In this document: piece by piece, positions 1 through 9,258 of the stretch
Layout: every line of letters starts with the position of its first letter
Position numbering within the stretch: position 1 is the stretch's first letter
Source: Rhizobium sp. Q54
Lineage (GTDB): Bacteria > Pseudomonadota > Alphaproteobacteria > Rhizobiales > Xanthobacteraceae
Assembly: GCA_945907045.1 (NCBI GenBank)
Contig: CAMDSH010000007.1
Span: forward strand, 1-64,000
Direction: 5' to 3'
DNA length: 64,000 nucleotides
Notes under the pieces: generated by a model
Databases searched by the model: none
Told to the model about the DNA's origin: nothing
Seen by the model: the letters and a program-made list of their open reading frames with translations, nothing else
Program-made: the position numbers and the translations under genes

Positions 1-1
1 G

Positions 2-2770
2 CTGAGCGATCTGCCTTCCGACATGCCGACGCTGCCGACTTTCCGCAAAGCCAATCCTTCGGCAGCGCCGATTTTGATTTTAGCGCTGACCTCGAAGAAC
101 GTGCTCCCCAGCGCGATTTATGATGCTGCCGATACGGTGATCGCGCAGCGGCTGAGCCAGGTCGATGGCGTGGCGGAAGTGACCACCGCGGGCTCCGAGC
201 AGCCGGCGATCCGCGTGCGCGTCAATCCGGCACAGCTCGCGTCCATGGGCATCTCGATGGAAGATGTCCGCCTCTCCATCGCCAATTCCAACGCGGTCGG
301 CCCGCTCGGCGTGTTCGACAGCGACCGCCGCGCGGTGACCATCGGCATCAACGACCAGCTGCGCGCGCCGCCCGACTACGATCCGGTGGTGGTGAAAACC
401 GTCAACGGCACGGTCATCCGCCTTTCAAATATCGCATCGATCCAGCCGAGCGTTCGCAACAGCCGCTCCGCCGGCGGGTTTAACCGCGATCCGGCGGTGC
501 TGCTCATCGTCACCAAGCAGGGCGACGCCAACGTCATCGAAACCGTCGATCGCATTTATGAGCTGATCCCTGACCTGAAGCGCTGGATTCCCGCCGGCAT
601 CGAAATCTCGGTGCTCTCCGATCGCACGCAGACCATCCGCGCCAGCGTGCGCGACATGCAACTCACCCTCGCCGCCACCGTCATGCTGGTGATGCTGGTG
701 GTGTTCCTGTTTTTACGCCGGGGCGCAGCGACCATCGCGGCCGGCATCACGGTGCCGCTCTCGCTCGCGGGCACCTGCGCCGCGATGTGGCTGGCCGGAT
801 TTTCCATCGACAATCTCTCGCTGATGGCACTCGCCGTGAGCGTTGGCTTCGTGGTGGACGACGCCATCGTGATGATCGAAAACATGTTCCGCAACCTGGA
901 GAAGGGATATTCGCCGCTGCGCGCGGCACTGGCGGGCGCGAAGCAGATTGGCTTCACGGTAGTGTCGATCAGCGTATCGCTGATCGCGGCGTTCATTCCG
1001 CTGCTGTTCATGGGCGGCATCGTCGGCCGCCTGTTCCGCGAATTTTCCGTCACGCTTGCATTTGCGATTGCGGTATCGACGGTAATCTCGCTCTCGGTCA
1101 CGCCGATGATCTGCGCTTATTTCGTGCGCTCGCCGCCAAGCCCGAATGCGACCTGGCTTGACCGCCGCGTGGAAGGCCTGCTCACGCGCATGATCCAGTT
1201 TTATTCGCGAACGCTCACGCTGGTGTTGCGGCGGCATGTGCTGGTGCTGATGATTTTTCTCGCCACCATCGCGCTCACGGTCATTCTCTATATCAAGGCA
1301 CCAAAGGGTTATTTCCCGCAGGACGATACGGGTCTCGTGTTCGGCGGCACGCAGGCATCGACCGACGTTTCGTTCCAGGCGATGGTTGAGCTGCAACAGC
1401 AGGCGCTCGATATCGTGTTATCGGATCCGTCCGTCGCGGGCGTCGGATCCTCGGTCGGCGCGTCGGGCTTCAACGCCTCGGTCAATCGCGGGCGGCTGTT
1501 CATCAGTCTGAAGCCGCTGGCCGAGCGCGGCGGCGTGAGCACGCAGCGAGTGGTGGCGCGGCTGCGCGCGCGGTTGACCGATATTCCGGGCTTGCGCGTC
1601 TTCATGGTGCCGGCGCAGGACTTGCGCGTCGGCGGCCGGCAGAGCGACTCGCAATATCAGTTCACGCTGTGGAGCCCCGATTTCGACGAATTGCAGCGCT
1701 GGCTGCCGCGCGTGCAGGAGAGCATCAAAGCGCTTCCCGGCATCGTCGATGTCACCACCGACCGCGAACAAGGCGGACTGCAGGCGAAAATTTCAATCGA
1801 CCGCACGGCGGCGGCACGGCTCGGCGTGAAAATCCAGGATATCGATAACGCGCTCAACAACGCGTTTTCGCAGCGGCAGGTTTCAACCATCTACACCCAG
1901 CGCAACCAGTATCGCGTCATCCTCGAAGTCGATCCGAAATATCAGCGCGATCCATCGGATCTGGCGCACGTTTACGTTGCGGGCGGCGGCAATACGCAGG
2001 TGCCGCTATCGAGCGTGGCGCGCGTCGAGCGCTCGATAGCGCCGCTGGTGGTGAACCATCAGGGGCAATTCCCCTCCGTCACCATCACCTACAATCTCGC
2101 GCCGGACGCGAAGATCGAGGAAGCCACCGCGGCGATCGAGCAAACCGTCGCGCTGCTGCACATGCCGGATACGATCCACGCCGATTTCGCCGGCGACGTG
2201 CGCGCGTTCAAAGGCACCGTCGGCGCGCAGCCGCTGCTGATCGCGGCGGCGCTGATCGCGGTTTATATCGTGCTCGGCGTACTGTACGAAAGCCTCGCGC
2301 ACCCGCTCACCATCATCTCGACATTGCCGTCGGCTGGCCTCGGCGCGCTGCTGGCACTGCTGATGTTCAATACCGAGCTGACCGTGATCGCCTTCATCGG
2401 CATCATTCTTCTCATCGGCATCGTGAAGAAGAACGGCATCATGCTGGTCGACTTTGCGCTGGAAGGCGAACGCAAGCGCGGCCTTTCGCCTGAGAAGGCT
2501 ATTTTCGAAGCCTGCATGGAGCGCTTCCGGCCGATCTTGATGACGACGATGGCGGCGCTGCTCGGCGCGGTGCCGCTGGTGATTGCAACCGGGCCGGGTT
2601 CGGAACTGCGCCGTCCGCTCGGCATCACCATCATCGGCGGACTGATCGTCTCGCAGGTGCTCACGCTCTACACGACGCCGGTGATCTATTTGCTGCTCGA
2701 CCGGCTGCACCGTCGCTTAGGCGGCGTTCGCGGCGCCGCAGGCGGACCGTTGCCGGCGCACGCGCGCTGA
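2..2770 (+). CDS. RND multidrug efflux permease, 5' truncated (MdtB/MdtC-like)
   Basis: Inner-membrane proton/drug antiporter of the HAE1 RND family, the pump component of a tripartite efflux system. The frame is open from base 2 and 922 codons are visible, against roughly 1,020-1,050 in the family, so about 100 N-terminal residues lie outside. The Asp pair of the proton relay is seen in GFVVDDAIVMIEN (codons at 857-862), and the matching Lys in IVKKNGIMLVDF near 2420. Other family motifs are KGYFPQDDTG and the usual two blocks of transmembrane helices. The gene ends 3 bp before the convergent livF-like gene. The adaptor and outer-membrane partner must lie upstream. The family is certain; the substrate is unknown. 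Confidence 0.95.
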   Translation: MSDLPSDMPTLPTFRKANPSAAPILILALTSKNVLPSAIYDAADTVIAQRLSQVDGVAEVTTAGSEQPAIRVRVNPAQLASMGISMEDVRLSIANSNAVGPLGVFDSDRRAVTIGINDQLRAPPDYDPVVVKTVNGTVIRLSNIASIQPSVRNSRSAGGFNRDPAVLLIVTKQGDANVIETVDRIYELIPDLKRWIPAGIEISVLSDRTQTIRASVRDMQLTLAATVMLVMLVVFLFLRRGAATIAAGITVPLSLAGTCAAMWLAGFSIDNLSLMALAVSVGFVVDDAIVMIENMFRNLEKGYSPLRAALAGAKQIGFTVVSISVSLIAAFIPLLFMGGIVGRLFREFSVTLAFAIAVSTVISLSVTPMICAYFVRSPPSPNATWLDRRVEGLLTRMIQFYSRTLTLVLRRHVLVLMIFLATIALTVILYIKAPKGYFPQDDTGLVFGGTQASTDVSFQAMVELQQQALDIVLSDPSVAGVGSSVGASGFNASVNRGRLFISLKPLAERGGVSTQRVVARLRARLTDIPGLRVFMVPAQDLRVGGRQSDSQYQFTLWSPDFDELQRWLPRVQESIKALPGIVDVTTDREQGGLQAKISIDRTAAARLGVKIQDIDNALNNAFSQRQVSTIYTQRNQYRVILEVDPKYQRDPSDLAHVYVAGGGNTQVPLSSVARVERSIAPLVVNHQGQFPSVTITYNLAPDAKIEEATAAIEQTVALLHMPDTIHADFAGDVRAFKGTVGAQPLLIAAALIAVYIVLGVLYESLAHPLTIISTLPSAGLGALLALLMFNTELTVIAFIGIILLIGIVKKNGIMLVDFALEGERKRGLSPEKAIFEACMERFRPILMTTMAALLGAVPLVIATGPGSELRRPLGITIIGGLIVSQVLTLYTTPVIYLLLDRLHRRLGGVRGAAGGPLPAHAR

Positions 2771-2773
2771 AAT

Positions 2774-3484
2774 TCAAATTCCGAGATAACGGTGCTGGAT
2801 GTCCGGCGCGGCGGCAAGTTCGCTTGAGGAACCCGTCCACACCACGCGGCCGCGCTCGATCAAATAATGCCGGTCGGCAACTTTTGTGAGCGCCGCGACG
2901 TTCTTGTCGATCACCAGAATGGCCTGGCCGGCGGCTTTGAGCCGCGCCAGACAGCGCCAGATTTCGGCGCGGATCAGCGGCGCGAGACCTTCCGTCGCTT
3001 CGTCGAGAATCAGGAGACGCGGATTGGTCATCAGCGCGCGGCCGATCGCAAGCATCTGTTGCTCGCCACCCGAGAGCAGATTGCCCATGCTGCCGCTGCG
3101 CTCGGAGAGACGCGGGAAAAGTTCGTAGACTTTCTCCAGCGTCCAGCCGCCGGCGCTCGTGTTGCGCGCGGTCGCCACCAGATTTTCCCGCACGCTCAGG
3201 TTCGGGAAAATCTGCCGCCCTTCCGGCACCAGCCCGATACCAAGCGTCGCAACGCGATATGAGGGGAGATCGCGGATATCCTCGCCGCCGAAACGGATGC
3301 TGCCCGCGCGAGCGCGCGTCAGCCCCATGATCGAGCGCACGGTCGTGGTCTTGCCCATGCCGTTGCGGCCCATCAGCGTCACGACCTCGCCGGGCTTGAT
3401 GGCAAGCGAGAGGCCGAACAGCACCTGGCTCAGGCCGTAGCAGGTCTCGATGTTGTCGATGGCGAGCAGGGCGTTGTCAGACAT
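2774..3484 (-). CDS. livF: Branched-chain-type ABC importer ATPase LivF (system 1)
   Basis: Cytoplasmic ATPase, 236 aa, of a Liv/Urt-type ABC importer. It has Walker A GRNGMGKTT, the signature LSGGEQQMLAIGRALM and Walker B RLLILDEATEGLAP. The start is ATG 3484 (protein begins MSDNALLAIDN); the open frame continues 28 codons upstream, but that extension lies inside livG and lacks family similarity. It overlaps livG by 8 bp and is last in the operon SBP-livH-livM-livG-livF. One oddity is a Lys in VIDKNVAAL where most LivF proteins have Glu (VEQN), at the H-loop-proximal position. The substrate cannot be read from the ATPase. Confidence 0.93.
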   Translation of the reverse strand: MSDNALLAIDNIETCYGLSQVLFGLSLAIKPGEVVTLMGRNGMGKTTTVRSIMGLTRARAGSIRFGGEDIRDLPSYRVATLGIGLVPEGRQIFPNLSVRENLVATARNTSAGGWTLEKVYELFPRLSERSGSMGNLLSGGEQQMLAIGRALMTNPRLLILDEATEGLAPLIRAEIWRCLARLKAAGQAILVIDKNVAALTKVADRHYLIERGRVVWTGSSSELAAAPDIQHRYLGI

Positions 3485-4244
3485 GCACCGCCTCCGCGTC
3501 CTGTTCGCCCAAATAAGCACGGCGCACTTCGGCGTCCTTGCGGATCGTCTCCGGCGCGCCGGAAGCAATCACGCGGCCATAGACCAGCACCGTGATGCGG
3601 TCGGCGAGCGCGAACACCGCCTCCATGTCGTGCTCGACCAGCAAGATCGTGTGCTCGCGTTTGAGCGCGCGCAGCAATTCCACCATGCGGGCGGATTCTT
3701 CCGGGCCAAGGCCCGCCATCGGCTCGTCGAGAAGCAGCATGCGCGGCTTGCCTGCCAGCGCCATGGCGATTTCAAGCTGACGGTGCTCGCCGTGGCTGAG
3801 CGAGGCCGCGGCCAAGTCCGCGCGCATCTCCAGTCCCGCGCGCTTGAGCGCCGCGCGCGCCGGTTCGCGCAATTGCGTCTCGCTGCGCGCATCGCGCCAG
3901 AAACGGAAGGAGTGTCCGGCATGCGCCTGCACCGCGAGCGCGACGTTATCGAGCACGCTCAGGTCGAGAAACAGCGACGTGATCTGGAATGAGCGCGCGA
4001 GGCCGAGCGCGCTGCGCCGGTGCGTCGGCAGCGTTGTGATGTCGAGACCGGCGAATTGGATTTTTCCCGCATCGGGAGGGAGCTGCCCGGTCAGTTGCGA
4101 AATCAGCGTCGTCTTGCCGGCGCCATTCGGCCCGATGACGGCGTGCAGTTCGCCCGGCGCGACATCGAGCATGATGCCGTCGGAAGCGACGACACCGCCG
4201 AAACGCTTGGTCAGGCCCTCGATGCGCAGAAGAGCGTCAGCCAC
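3477..4244 (-). CDS. livG: Branched-chain-type ABC importer ATPase LivG (system 1)
   Basis: Second ATPase of the importer, 255 aa with a GTG start at 4244 (VADALLRIEGL). An in-frame ATG at 4286 would overlap livM by 50 bp and add 14 unrelated residues, so the GTG is preferred. It has Walker A GPNGAGKTT, signature LSHGEHRQLEIAMAL and Walker B RMLLLDEPMAGLGPEE, followed by the LivG-type C-terminal extension ending REVRRAYLG-like. It overlaps both livF and livM by 8 bp, which indicates translational coupling within the five-gene operon. Confidence 0.92.
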   Translation of the reverse strand: MADALLRIEGLTKRFGGVVASDGIMLDVAPGELHAVIGPNGAGKTTLISQLTGQLPPDAGKIQFAGLDITTLPTHRRSALGLARSFQITSLFLDLSVLDNVALAVQAHAGHSFRFWRDARSETQLREPARAALKRAGLEMRADLAAASLSHGEHRQLEIAMALAGKPRMLLLDEPMAGLGPEESARMVELLRALKREHTILLVEHDMEAVFALADRITVLVYGRVIASGAPETIRKDAEVRRAYLGEQDAEAVHV

Positions 4245-5232
4245 GGCGCGCCCCCGCCAGCAGACCGTTGATGCCGCCACGCGCAAACAGCACGACCATC
4301 AGGAACAGCGGGCCGAGCACGATCTGCCAATATTCGGCGGCCTGCGTCGCGTTCTCTCCCACGAAAGGAGCCGCGACAGCGCCGATCAGAATGGGAAGGG
4401 TTTCTTCCAGCACGAGCAGCGCCACCGCGCCGATCATCGGCCCGAACAGCGAAGCCATGCCGCCGAGCACCACCATGACGATGAGATCGCCCGAGCGCGT
4501 CCAGTGCATCAATGCAGGGCTGATGAAATCGGTGTGGTTGGCGAGCAGCGCACCGGCGAGGCCGCACAGCGTGCCGGCAATGACGAAACAGATCAGCTTG
4601 TAACGGAACGTCGGGAAGCCGATGGCGTGCATGCGCCTGTCGTTCGAGCGCGCGCCCTGAATCACCATGCCAAAACGGGAATTGACGATTCGCCAGACCA
4701 GATAAATCGTTCCCAGCAACAACGCGAAGCACAGATAATAAAACTGCGTCTTGTTGGAAATGTTGATGAGATCGCCGAACTGGCTGCGCTTGTAGATCGT
4801 CAGACCGTCGTCGCCGCCGTAACGGTCGAGCCCGATCGCGATGTAATAAAACATCTGCGCGAAGGCGAGCGTGATCATGATGAAATAAACGCCGCGCGTG
4901 CGCAGGCTGAGCGCGCCGAGAACGAGCGCGGCCAGCGCCGAGACAACCAGCGCAACCGGCCATTGCACGAAACCGGAGGTGATGCCTTCTTTCGCCAGAA
5001 TGCCGACGGCGTAACCGCCGATGCCGAGATAGACGGCATGACCGAAACTCACCATTCCGCCGTAGCCGAGAATGAGATTGAGACTGGTCGCCGCGATGGC
5101 AAGGATCAAGATGCGGGTGAACAGCGTCATCAGAAAATAATTGCCGGTGAGCGCGGCATAGACCGGCAGCAGCGCGAGCACCGTCAGCAGCGCGGCGATG
5201 AAGACGGAACGGACGTTGATCTGCGCGGTCAT
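4237..5232 (-). CDS. livM: Branched-chain-type ABC importer permease LivM (system 1)
   Basis: Inner-membrane permease of the Liv family, 331 aa, with about 8-10 hydrophobic segments. The family landmark GYGGMVSFGHAVYLGIGGYAVG is near residue 55 and VVLGGMASLFGPMIGA near residue 254. It pairs with LivH to form the transmembrane channel. Its start overlaps the livH stop by 4 bp and its end overlaps livG by 8 bp. The predicted length matches the family, with no sign of damage. Confidence 0.92.
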   Translation of the reverse strand: MTAQINVRSVFIAALLTVLALLPVYAALTGNYFLMTLFTRILILAIAATSLNLILGYGGMVSFGHAVYLGIGGYAVGILAKEGITSGFVQWPVALVVSALAALVLGALSLRTRGVYFIMITLAFAQMFYYIAIGLDRYGGDDGLTIYKRSQFGDLINISNKTQFYYLCFALLLGTIYLVWRIVNSRFGMVIQGARSNDRRMHAIGFPTFRYKLICFVIAGTLCGLAGALLANHTDFISPALMHWTRSGDLIVMVVLGGMASLFGPMIGAVALLVLEETLPILIGAVAAPFVGENATQAAEYWQIVLGPLFLMVVLFARGGINGLLAGARRG

Positions 5233-6146
5233 TTTCGCGCCGCGGGAAACAGGCCTTCGGGGCGGAACACCAGCACCAGCGCCATCAGCAGATAGATCAG
5301 CATCGAGGAAATGGCCGGCCCCGCGTTGGAGGCGGCGTTGGTGCTGAAAAACAGCCGCAGCAGATCGGGCAGAAAGGCGCGCCCGATGGTGTCGATGAGG
5401 CCGACCAGAACGGCCGCAACGAATGCGCCGCGGATCGAGCCGATGCCGCCGATGATGATGACGACGAACGCGAGAATGAGAATGTTCTCGCCCATGCCGA
5501 TCTGCACGGTGAGAATCGGCGCCTGCATCAATCCGGCAAATCCCGCGAGCGCCGCGCCGAGCCCGAACACCAGCGTATAGAGCAACTTGATGTTGATGCC
5601 GAGCGCGCCGACCATTTCGCGATTTGAAGCACCGGCGCGGATCAGCATTCCGATGCGCGTGCGCATGACCAGAATATAAAGGAACAGCGCCACGAGCAGA
5701 GTCGCGCCGATGATGACCAGGCGATAGAGCGGGTAGAAGACACCGGGGATCACTTCGACGGCTTGCAGCATCTCCATCGGCAGCGACAGAGTCATGCCGG
5801 CCGGGCCCCAGATCAACCGCACCATTTCGTTGAAAAACAAAATCAGTCCGAACGTGCCGAGCACATGATCGAGATGGTCGCGGCCATAGAGCCGCCGCAT
5901 GGCGATCACCTCCACCGCCATGCCGACCACCAGCGTGGCGATCAGCGCCAGAATTGCACCGAGGACGAAGCTGTCAGTGAGACCGGCGAAGGTGGCGGCA
6001 AAATAAGCGCCCAGCATATAGAGCGAGCCGTGCGCCAGATTCACCAGGTCCATGATGCCGAAGATCAGCGTCAGGCCCGCGGCCAACAGGAACAGCAACA
6101 TGCCCAGTTGCACGCCGTTGAGGCATTGCTCAATGAAATAAAGCAT
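5229..6146 (-). CDS. livH: Branched-chain-type ABC importer permease LivH (system 1)
   Basis: Inner-membrane permease, 305 aa, starting at ATG 6146 (MLYFIEQCLNGVQLGMLL). An open extension to 6185 adds residues without family similarity. Landmarks are LTLIFGIMDLVNLAHGSLYMLGAY at the N-terminus and VVIIIGGIGSIRGAFVAA in the second half. The first 80 bp upstream hold a hairpin separating it from the substrate-binding protein gene, so expression may be lower than that of the receptor. It overlaps livM by 4 bp. Confidence 0.92.
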   Translation of the reverse strand: MLYFIEQCLNGVQLGMLLFLLAAGLTLIFGIMDLVNLAHGSLYMLGAYFAATFAGLTDSFVLGAILALIATLVVGMAVEVIAMRRLYGRDHLDHVLGTFGLILFFNEMVRLIWGPAGMTLSLPMEMLQAVEVIPGVFYPLYRLVIIGATLLVALFLYILVMRTRIGMLIRAGASNREMVGALGINIKLLYTLVFGLGAALAGFAGLMQAPILTVQIGMGENILILAFVVIIIGGIGSIRGAFVAAVLVGLIDTIGRAFLPDLLRLFFSTNAASNAGPAISSMLIYLLMALVLVFRPEGLFPAARK

Positions 6147-6174
6147 CGCGGTTCGCTTGATCGCCCCAAAACAA

Positions 6175-6207
6175 GACGGCAGCAACGCTGTGTGCGCCGC
6201 TGCCGTC
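6175..6207 (-). terminator. Hairpin between binding-protein gene and livH (system 1)
   Basis: A 9-bp perfect stem GACGGCAGC / GCTGCCGTC with a 15-nt loop lies just downstream of the binding-protein stop codon. On the minus strand the stem is followed by TTGTTTTGG, a weak T-rich run. This fits a leaky intrinsic terminator or an mRNA-stabilising hairpin that lets the receptor be made in excess over the permease. Confidence 0.55.
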
Positions 6208-6226
6208 CTGCAGACTCAACTTATCA

Positions 6227-7393
6227 TTACTTCATCGGGCATTTGGAAACGTGCTGGTCCTGATTGTCCCTGACGATGGTCGCCACCGTCTTGAGCACGT
6301 ATTCGTCGCCAACCTTCACGGCTTCCTGCAGATAGAAGTTCTGGATCGGAATGTGGTTCTTTCCATAACGGAAGCCGCCGCGCACGGACTTGAAGTTTGC
6401 CTTCTCCATTTCCTTGCGCATGTCGTCTTTCTTGCTCACGTCGCCCTTGACGGCGGCGACCGCGCTGTTGATCAGCGCCGCCGCGTCATAAGTCTGCGCG
6501 CCGTAGAACGACGGCGAAGACTTGTACTTGGCCTTGTAGTCGGCGACGAATTTCTTGTTCACCGGATTGGGCAGATCGTTGACCCACTCCTGCGCGCCGG
6601 GAACGCCAAGCGCGAGATCCTTCTGCCGCGGCAGCGAGAGCTCGTCGATGGTGAACGCGGTGTAGAGCGGGATCGTGCCTTTGAGGCCTGCCTGCGCGTA
6701 TTGCGTGAGGAACTGCACGCCGGCAGCACCCGGATAGAACACGAAGATCGCGTCCGGTTTGGCGGCGCGCGCCTTCGAGAGTTCGGCGTTGAAGTCGAGC
6801 TGCGTCGGCCACGTGGTCAATTCCTGACCGATGACCTTGCCCTTGAACGTCGAGGCAACGCCCGCGAGCATGTCCTTGCCGGCTGCGTAGTTGGGGCCGA
6901 TCAGGAAGGCGGTCTTCACGCCCTTCTGATTCATGTAGAGGCCCATCGCCTGCGGCGTCTGGTCGTTCTGCCACGAGGTCGAGAACACGTACGGCGAGCA
7001 CAGCTCGCCCGCGAGCTGCGAGGGGCCCGCGTTGGTGACGACCATCATGGTCTTGGAATCGACTACCGACTTGAGCGAGGCGAGCAGCACGTTCGACCAG
7101 ATGTGGCCGACGATGAAGTCCACCTTGTCCGACTCGATCAGCTTGTCGGTTTTCTGTTTGCCGACTTCCGGCTTCTGCTGGTCGTCTTCGTACACGACTT
7201 CGACCGGCAGGCCGCCGAGCTTGCGGCCGAGATGATCGAGGCCGAGCTCAAACGAATTGCGCATGTCATTGCCGATGACAGCGGTCGGTCCGCTGAACGT
7301 GCTGATGAAACCGATCTTGATGGTTTTCTGCTGAGCGGCGGCAGGCGCCGCGGCGAGCGCAAGCGCGCCCGCGAGTAACAAAGCTTTACGCAT
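6227..7393 (-). CDS. Liv-type periplasmic substrate-binding protein (system 1)
   Basis: Periplasmic receptor of the type I (Leu/Ile/Val, amide, aromatic-acid) family, 388 aa. ATG 7393 is chosen because it is preceded by a GGAGGG ribosome site and gives a clean signal peptide (MRKALLLAGALALAAAPAAAQQ). The mature start KTIKIGFISTFSGPTAVIGNDMRNSFEL is typical of the family. It is first in the minus-strand operon with livHMGF and divergent from the FAD oxidoreductase operon. Many family members next to aromatic catabolic genes bind aromatic acids; ligand identity here is inference only. Confidence 0.92.
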   Translation of the reverse strand: MRKALLLAGALALAAAPAAAQQKTIKIGFISTFSGPTAVIGNDMRNSFELGLDHLGRKLGGLPVEVVYEDDQQKPEVGKQKTDKLIESDKVDFIVGHIWSNVLLASLKSVVDSKTMMVVTNAGPSQLAGELCSPYVFSTSWQNDQTPQAMGLYMNQKGVKTAFLIGPNYAAGKDMLAGVASTFKGKVIGQELTTWPTQLDFNAELSKARAAKPDAIFVFYPGAAGVQFLTQYAQAGLKGTIPLYTAFTIDELSLPRQKDLALGVPGAQEWVNDLPNPVNKKFVADYKAKYKSSPSFYGAQTYDAAALINSAVAAVKGDVSKKDDMRKEMEKANFKSVRGGFRYGKNHIPIQNFYLQEAVKVGDEYVLKTVATIVRDNQDQHVSKCPMK

Positions 7394-7623
7394 GATCGTA
7401 ACCCTCCCTGGGGCCTTTTGGCCCATTGGCATTGGATTGTAATGTATCGGGCTTGCCGCCAAAAGGTCCACCCGTTTGGCCGCTGTGACGCAACCGTGCG
7501 GCGAAATGGCCGGAAATTACGGCAAATGGGCCATGCAACGGCGGCCATTGACCCGCGCGGTGCGCGCCCGGCAGTGTGGCGGCGCGACACTTTGTTGGGC
7601 AGCACAGCCGGGGAATAAGACCT
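7394..7623. promoter_or_regulatory. Divergent intergenic region between Liv system 1 and the FAD-oxidoreductase operon
   Basis: This 230-bp stretch must hold the promoters for both directions. The only structure I see is a short palindrome GGGCC-TTTT-GGCCC at 7411-7424, close to the binding-protein start. No convincing sigma-70 pair and no shared operator was found. An in-frame ATG at 7576 could extend the plus-strand gene into it. Confidence 0.4.
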
Positions 7624-9258
7624 TTGTCGAAGGCGCTGGAAAAAACCTACGACGGCATCATCATCGGGGCCGGACACCACGGGCTTATTCTCGGCAGCTA
7701 TCTCGCCAAAGCGGGGCTGAAGATTCTGCTGGTGGAGCGGCGGCTGACCTATGGCGGCGGGCTTTCGACCCGCGAGGTGACCGCGCCCGGCTTCTACCAC
7801 AACCTGCACTCGATCAATCATTTCCACATCACCGAGACGCCGTGGTTCAAGGATTTGGAACTTGGCGAACGCGTCACCTACATCACGCCGCGCTACGAAC
7901 TGGGGCAGGCGCACAAGGACGGCAGCGCGCTGGTGCTGGGGCGCGATCTGGAAGAATCGCTCGCCAACATCGCGCGCTTCTCGAAGAAGGACGCCGCGAC
8001 GTTTCGCGAGTGGAATCGCAAAGCCGAGAAGATCACCGCAGATATTTTTCTCCCCGAGCGCTATTCCGAGCCGCTGCCGCAAGCCGAACGCGAGGCGCTG
8101 CTTTCACGCACGGCGCTGGGCCGCGAATTTTTGGCGATGGCCGCGCGCCAGCCGCTCGATGTCGTGCGTGAATTGTTCGAGAACGAGCACGTGCGGCTTT
8201 TGTTTTTGTTCAAGGTGTCGCTGTTCGGCACATGGCTGGTCGATACGCTATCGAAAACCAGCCCGATGGGCTCTGTCATCCGCGCCTTCGATCTGGAGAG
8301 CGGCTACCAGCTTTGCCAGGGCGGCTCGTTCAACCTCGCGCGCGGGCTGATGGAGACCTACATCGCCGCGGGAGGCGCTTATGCGCCGCAGGTGCGGATC
8401 GACCGCATCGTGATCGAGAACGGCAAGGCGACCGGCATCGCGCTCGACGACGGCCGCACCGTGCGCGCGAAACAGTTCGTCGCCTCAACGCTCGATGTGC
8501 ATCAGACTTTCGAGAAGCTGATCGGGCGCGAGCAAATGCCGGAAACGTTCCGCCGGAAACTCGACGATTACAAATACACGGCGTGGACGCTGTTCGGCCT
8601 GCATCTCGCGCTGCACGAGAGCCCGCGTTTCACGGCGGAAAAATTCGATCCCAACATAAACCGCGCGATGAAATGGAGCATCGGCGCGGAGACGATGGAG
8701 GATTTGTTCTCCGCGCATCAGGACGTGCAGGCGGGCCGCGTACCGAAGGTTATCCAGTTCGGCTCCGGGCCGCTCAGCCTGCTCGATCCCACCCAGGCCC
8801 CGCCCGGCAAGCACACGACTTACGCTTGGCACGTGATGCCGCTCGAACCCGACACCGGCGGGAAATCCTACGAGACGTTCAAGGAAGAATTTTCCGAGCG
8901 CATCATCGAGACCTTCGCGCGCGTCTGCCCGAACATGACGAGCAAGAATATCATCGGACGCTATGCTTACACCGCGCGTGAATACACGCAGGAAATGATC
9001 AACATGCGCGGCGGCGACATCTTCATGGGCGCGTTCAACGCTGAGCAGGTGATGTACAACCACTTCGGCTACCGCACGCCGATTCCGAATCTTTACAACG
9101 CCGGCTCCGCCGGACATCCCGGCGGCGCGATTTCCGGCGGCTCCGGTTACATCAGCGCCGCCATCATCGCGCGCGATCTTGGGATCAAGCCGTGGTGGAC
9201 GCCGTGGAGCGCGCGCGAGGCGCTCGAAACGTTGCCAGGCAAGGAGCGCGCGGCATGA
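7624..9258 (+). CDS. FAD-dependent oxidoreductase, phytoene-desaturase-like (COG1233)
   Basis: Flavin amine-oxidase/phytoene-dehydrogenase-like protein, 544 aa. The N-terminal dinucleotide motif is DGIIIGAGHHGLILGSYLAKAG followed by LLVERRLTYGGGLST, and the C-terminal FAD contact is in NLYNAGSAGHPGGAISGGSGY. The start is uncertain: TTG 7624 sits a short distance after GGGGAATAAG and fits the fold, while ATG 7576 adds 16 residues. It is first in an operon whose genes overlap by 4 bp (SDR, enoyl-CoA hydratase, ACMSD-like, dioxygenase), so it probably oxidises an intermediate of that pathway. The substrate is unknown. Confidence 0.85.
   Translation: MSKALEKTYDGIIIGAGHHGLILGSYLAKAGLKILLVERRLTYGGGLSTREVTAPGFYHNLHSINHFHITETPWFKDLELGERVTYITPRYELGQAHKDGSALVLGRDLEESLANIARFSKKDAATFREWNRKAEKITADIFLPERYSEPLPQAEREALLSRTALGREFLAMAARQPLDVVRELFENEHVRLLFLFKVSLFGTWLVDTLSKTSPMGSVIRAFDLESGYQLCQGGSFNLARGLMETYIAAGGAYAPQVRIDRIVIENGKATGIALDDGRTVRAKQFVASTLDVHQTFEKLIGREQMPETFRRKLDDYKYTAWTLFGLHLALHESPRFTAEKFDPNINRAMKWSIGAETMEDLFSAHQDVQAGRVPKVIQFGSGPLSLLDPTQAPPGKHTTYAWHVMPLEPDTGGKSYETFKEEFSERIIETFARVCPNMTSKNIIGRYAYTAREYTQEMINMRGGDIFMGAFNAEQVMYNHFGYRTPIPNLYNAGSAGHPGGAISGGSGYISAAIIARDLGIKPWWTPWSAREALETLPGKERAA

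Noticed and set aside
7411..7424. GGGCC-TTTT-GGCCC as a terminator
   Set aside because: Only a 5-bp stem, located just upstream of a start codon, not after a gene; kept only as a minor note in the intergenic entry.
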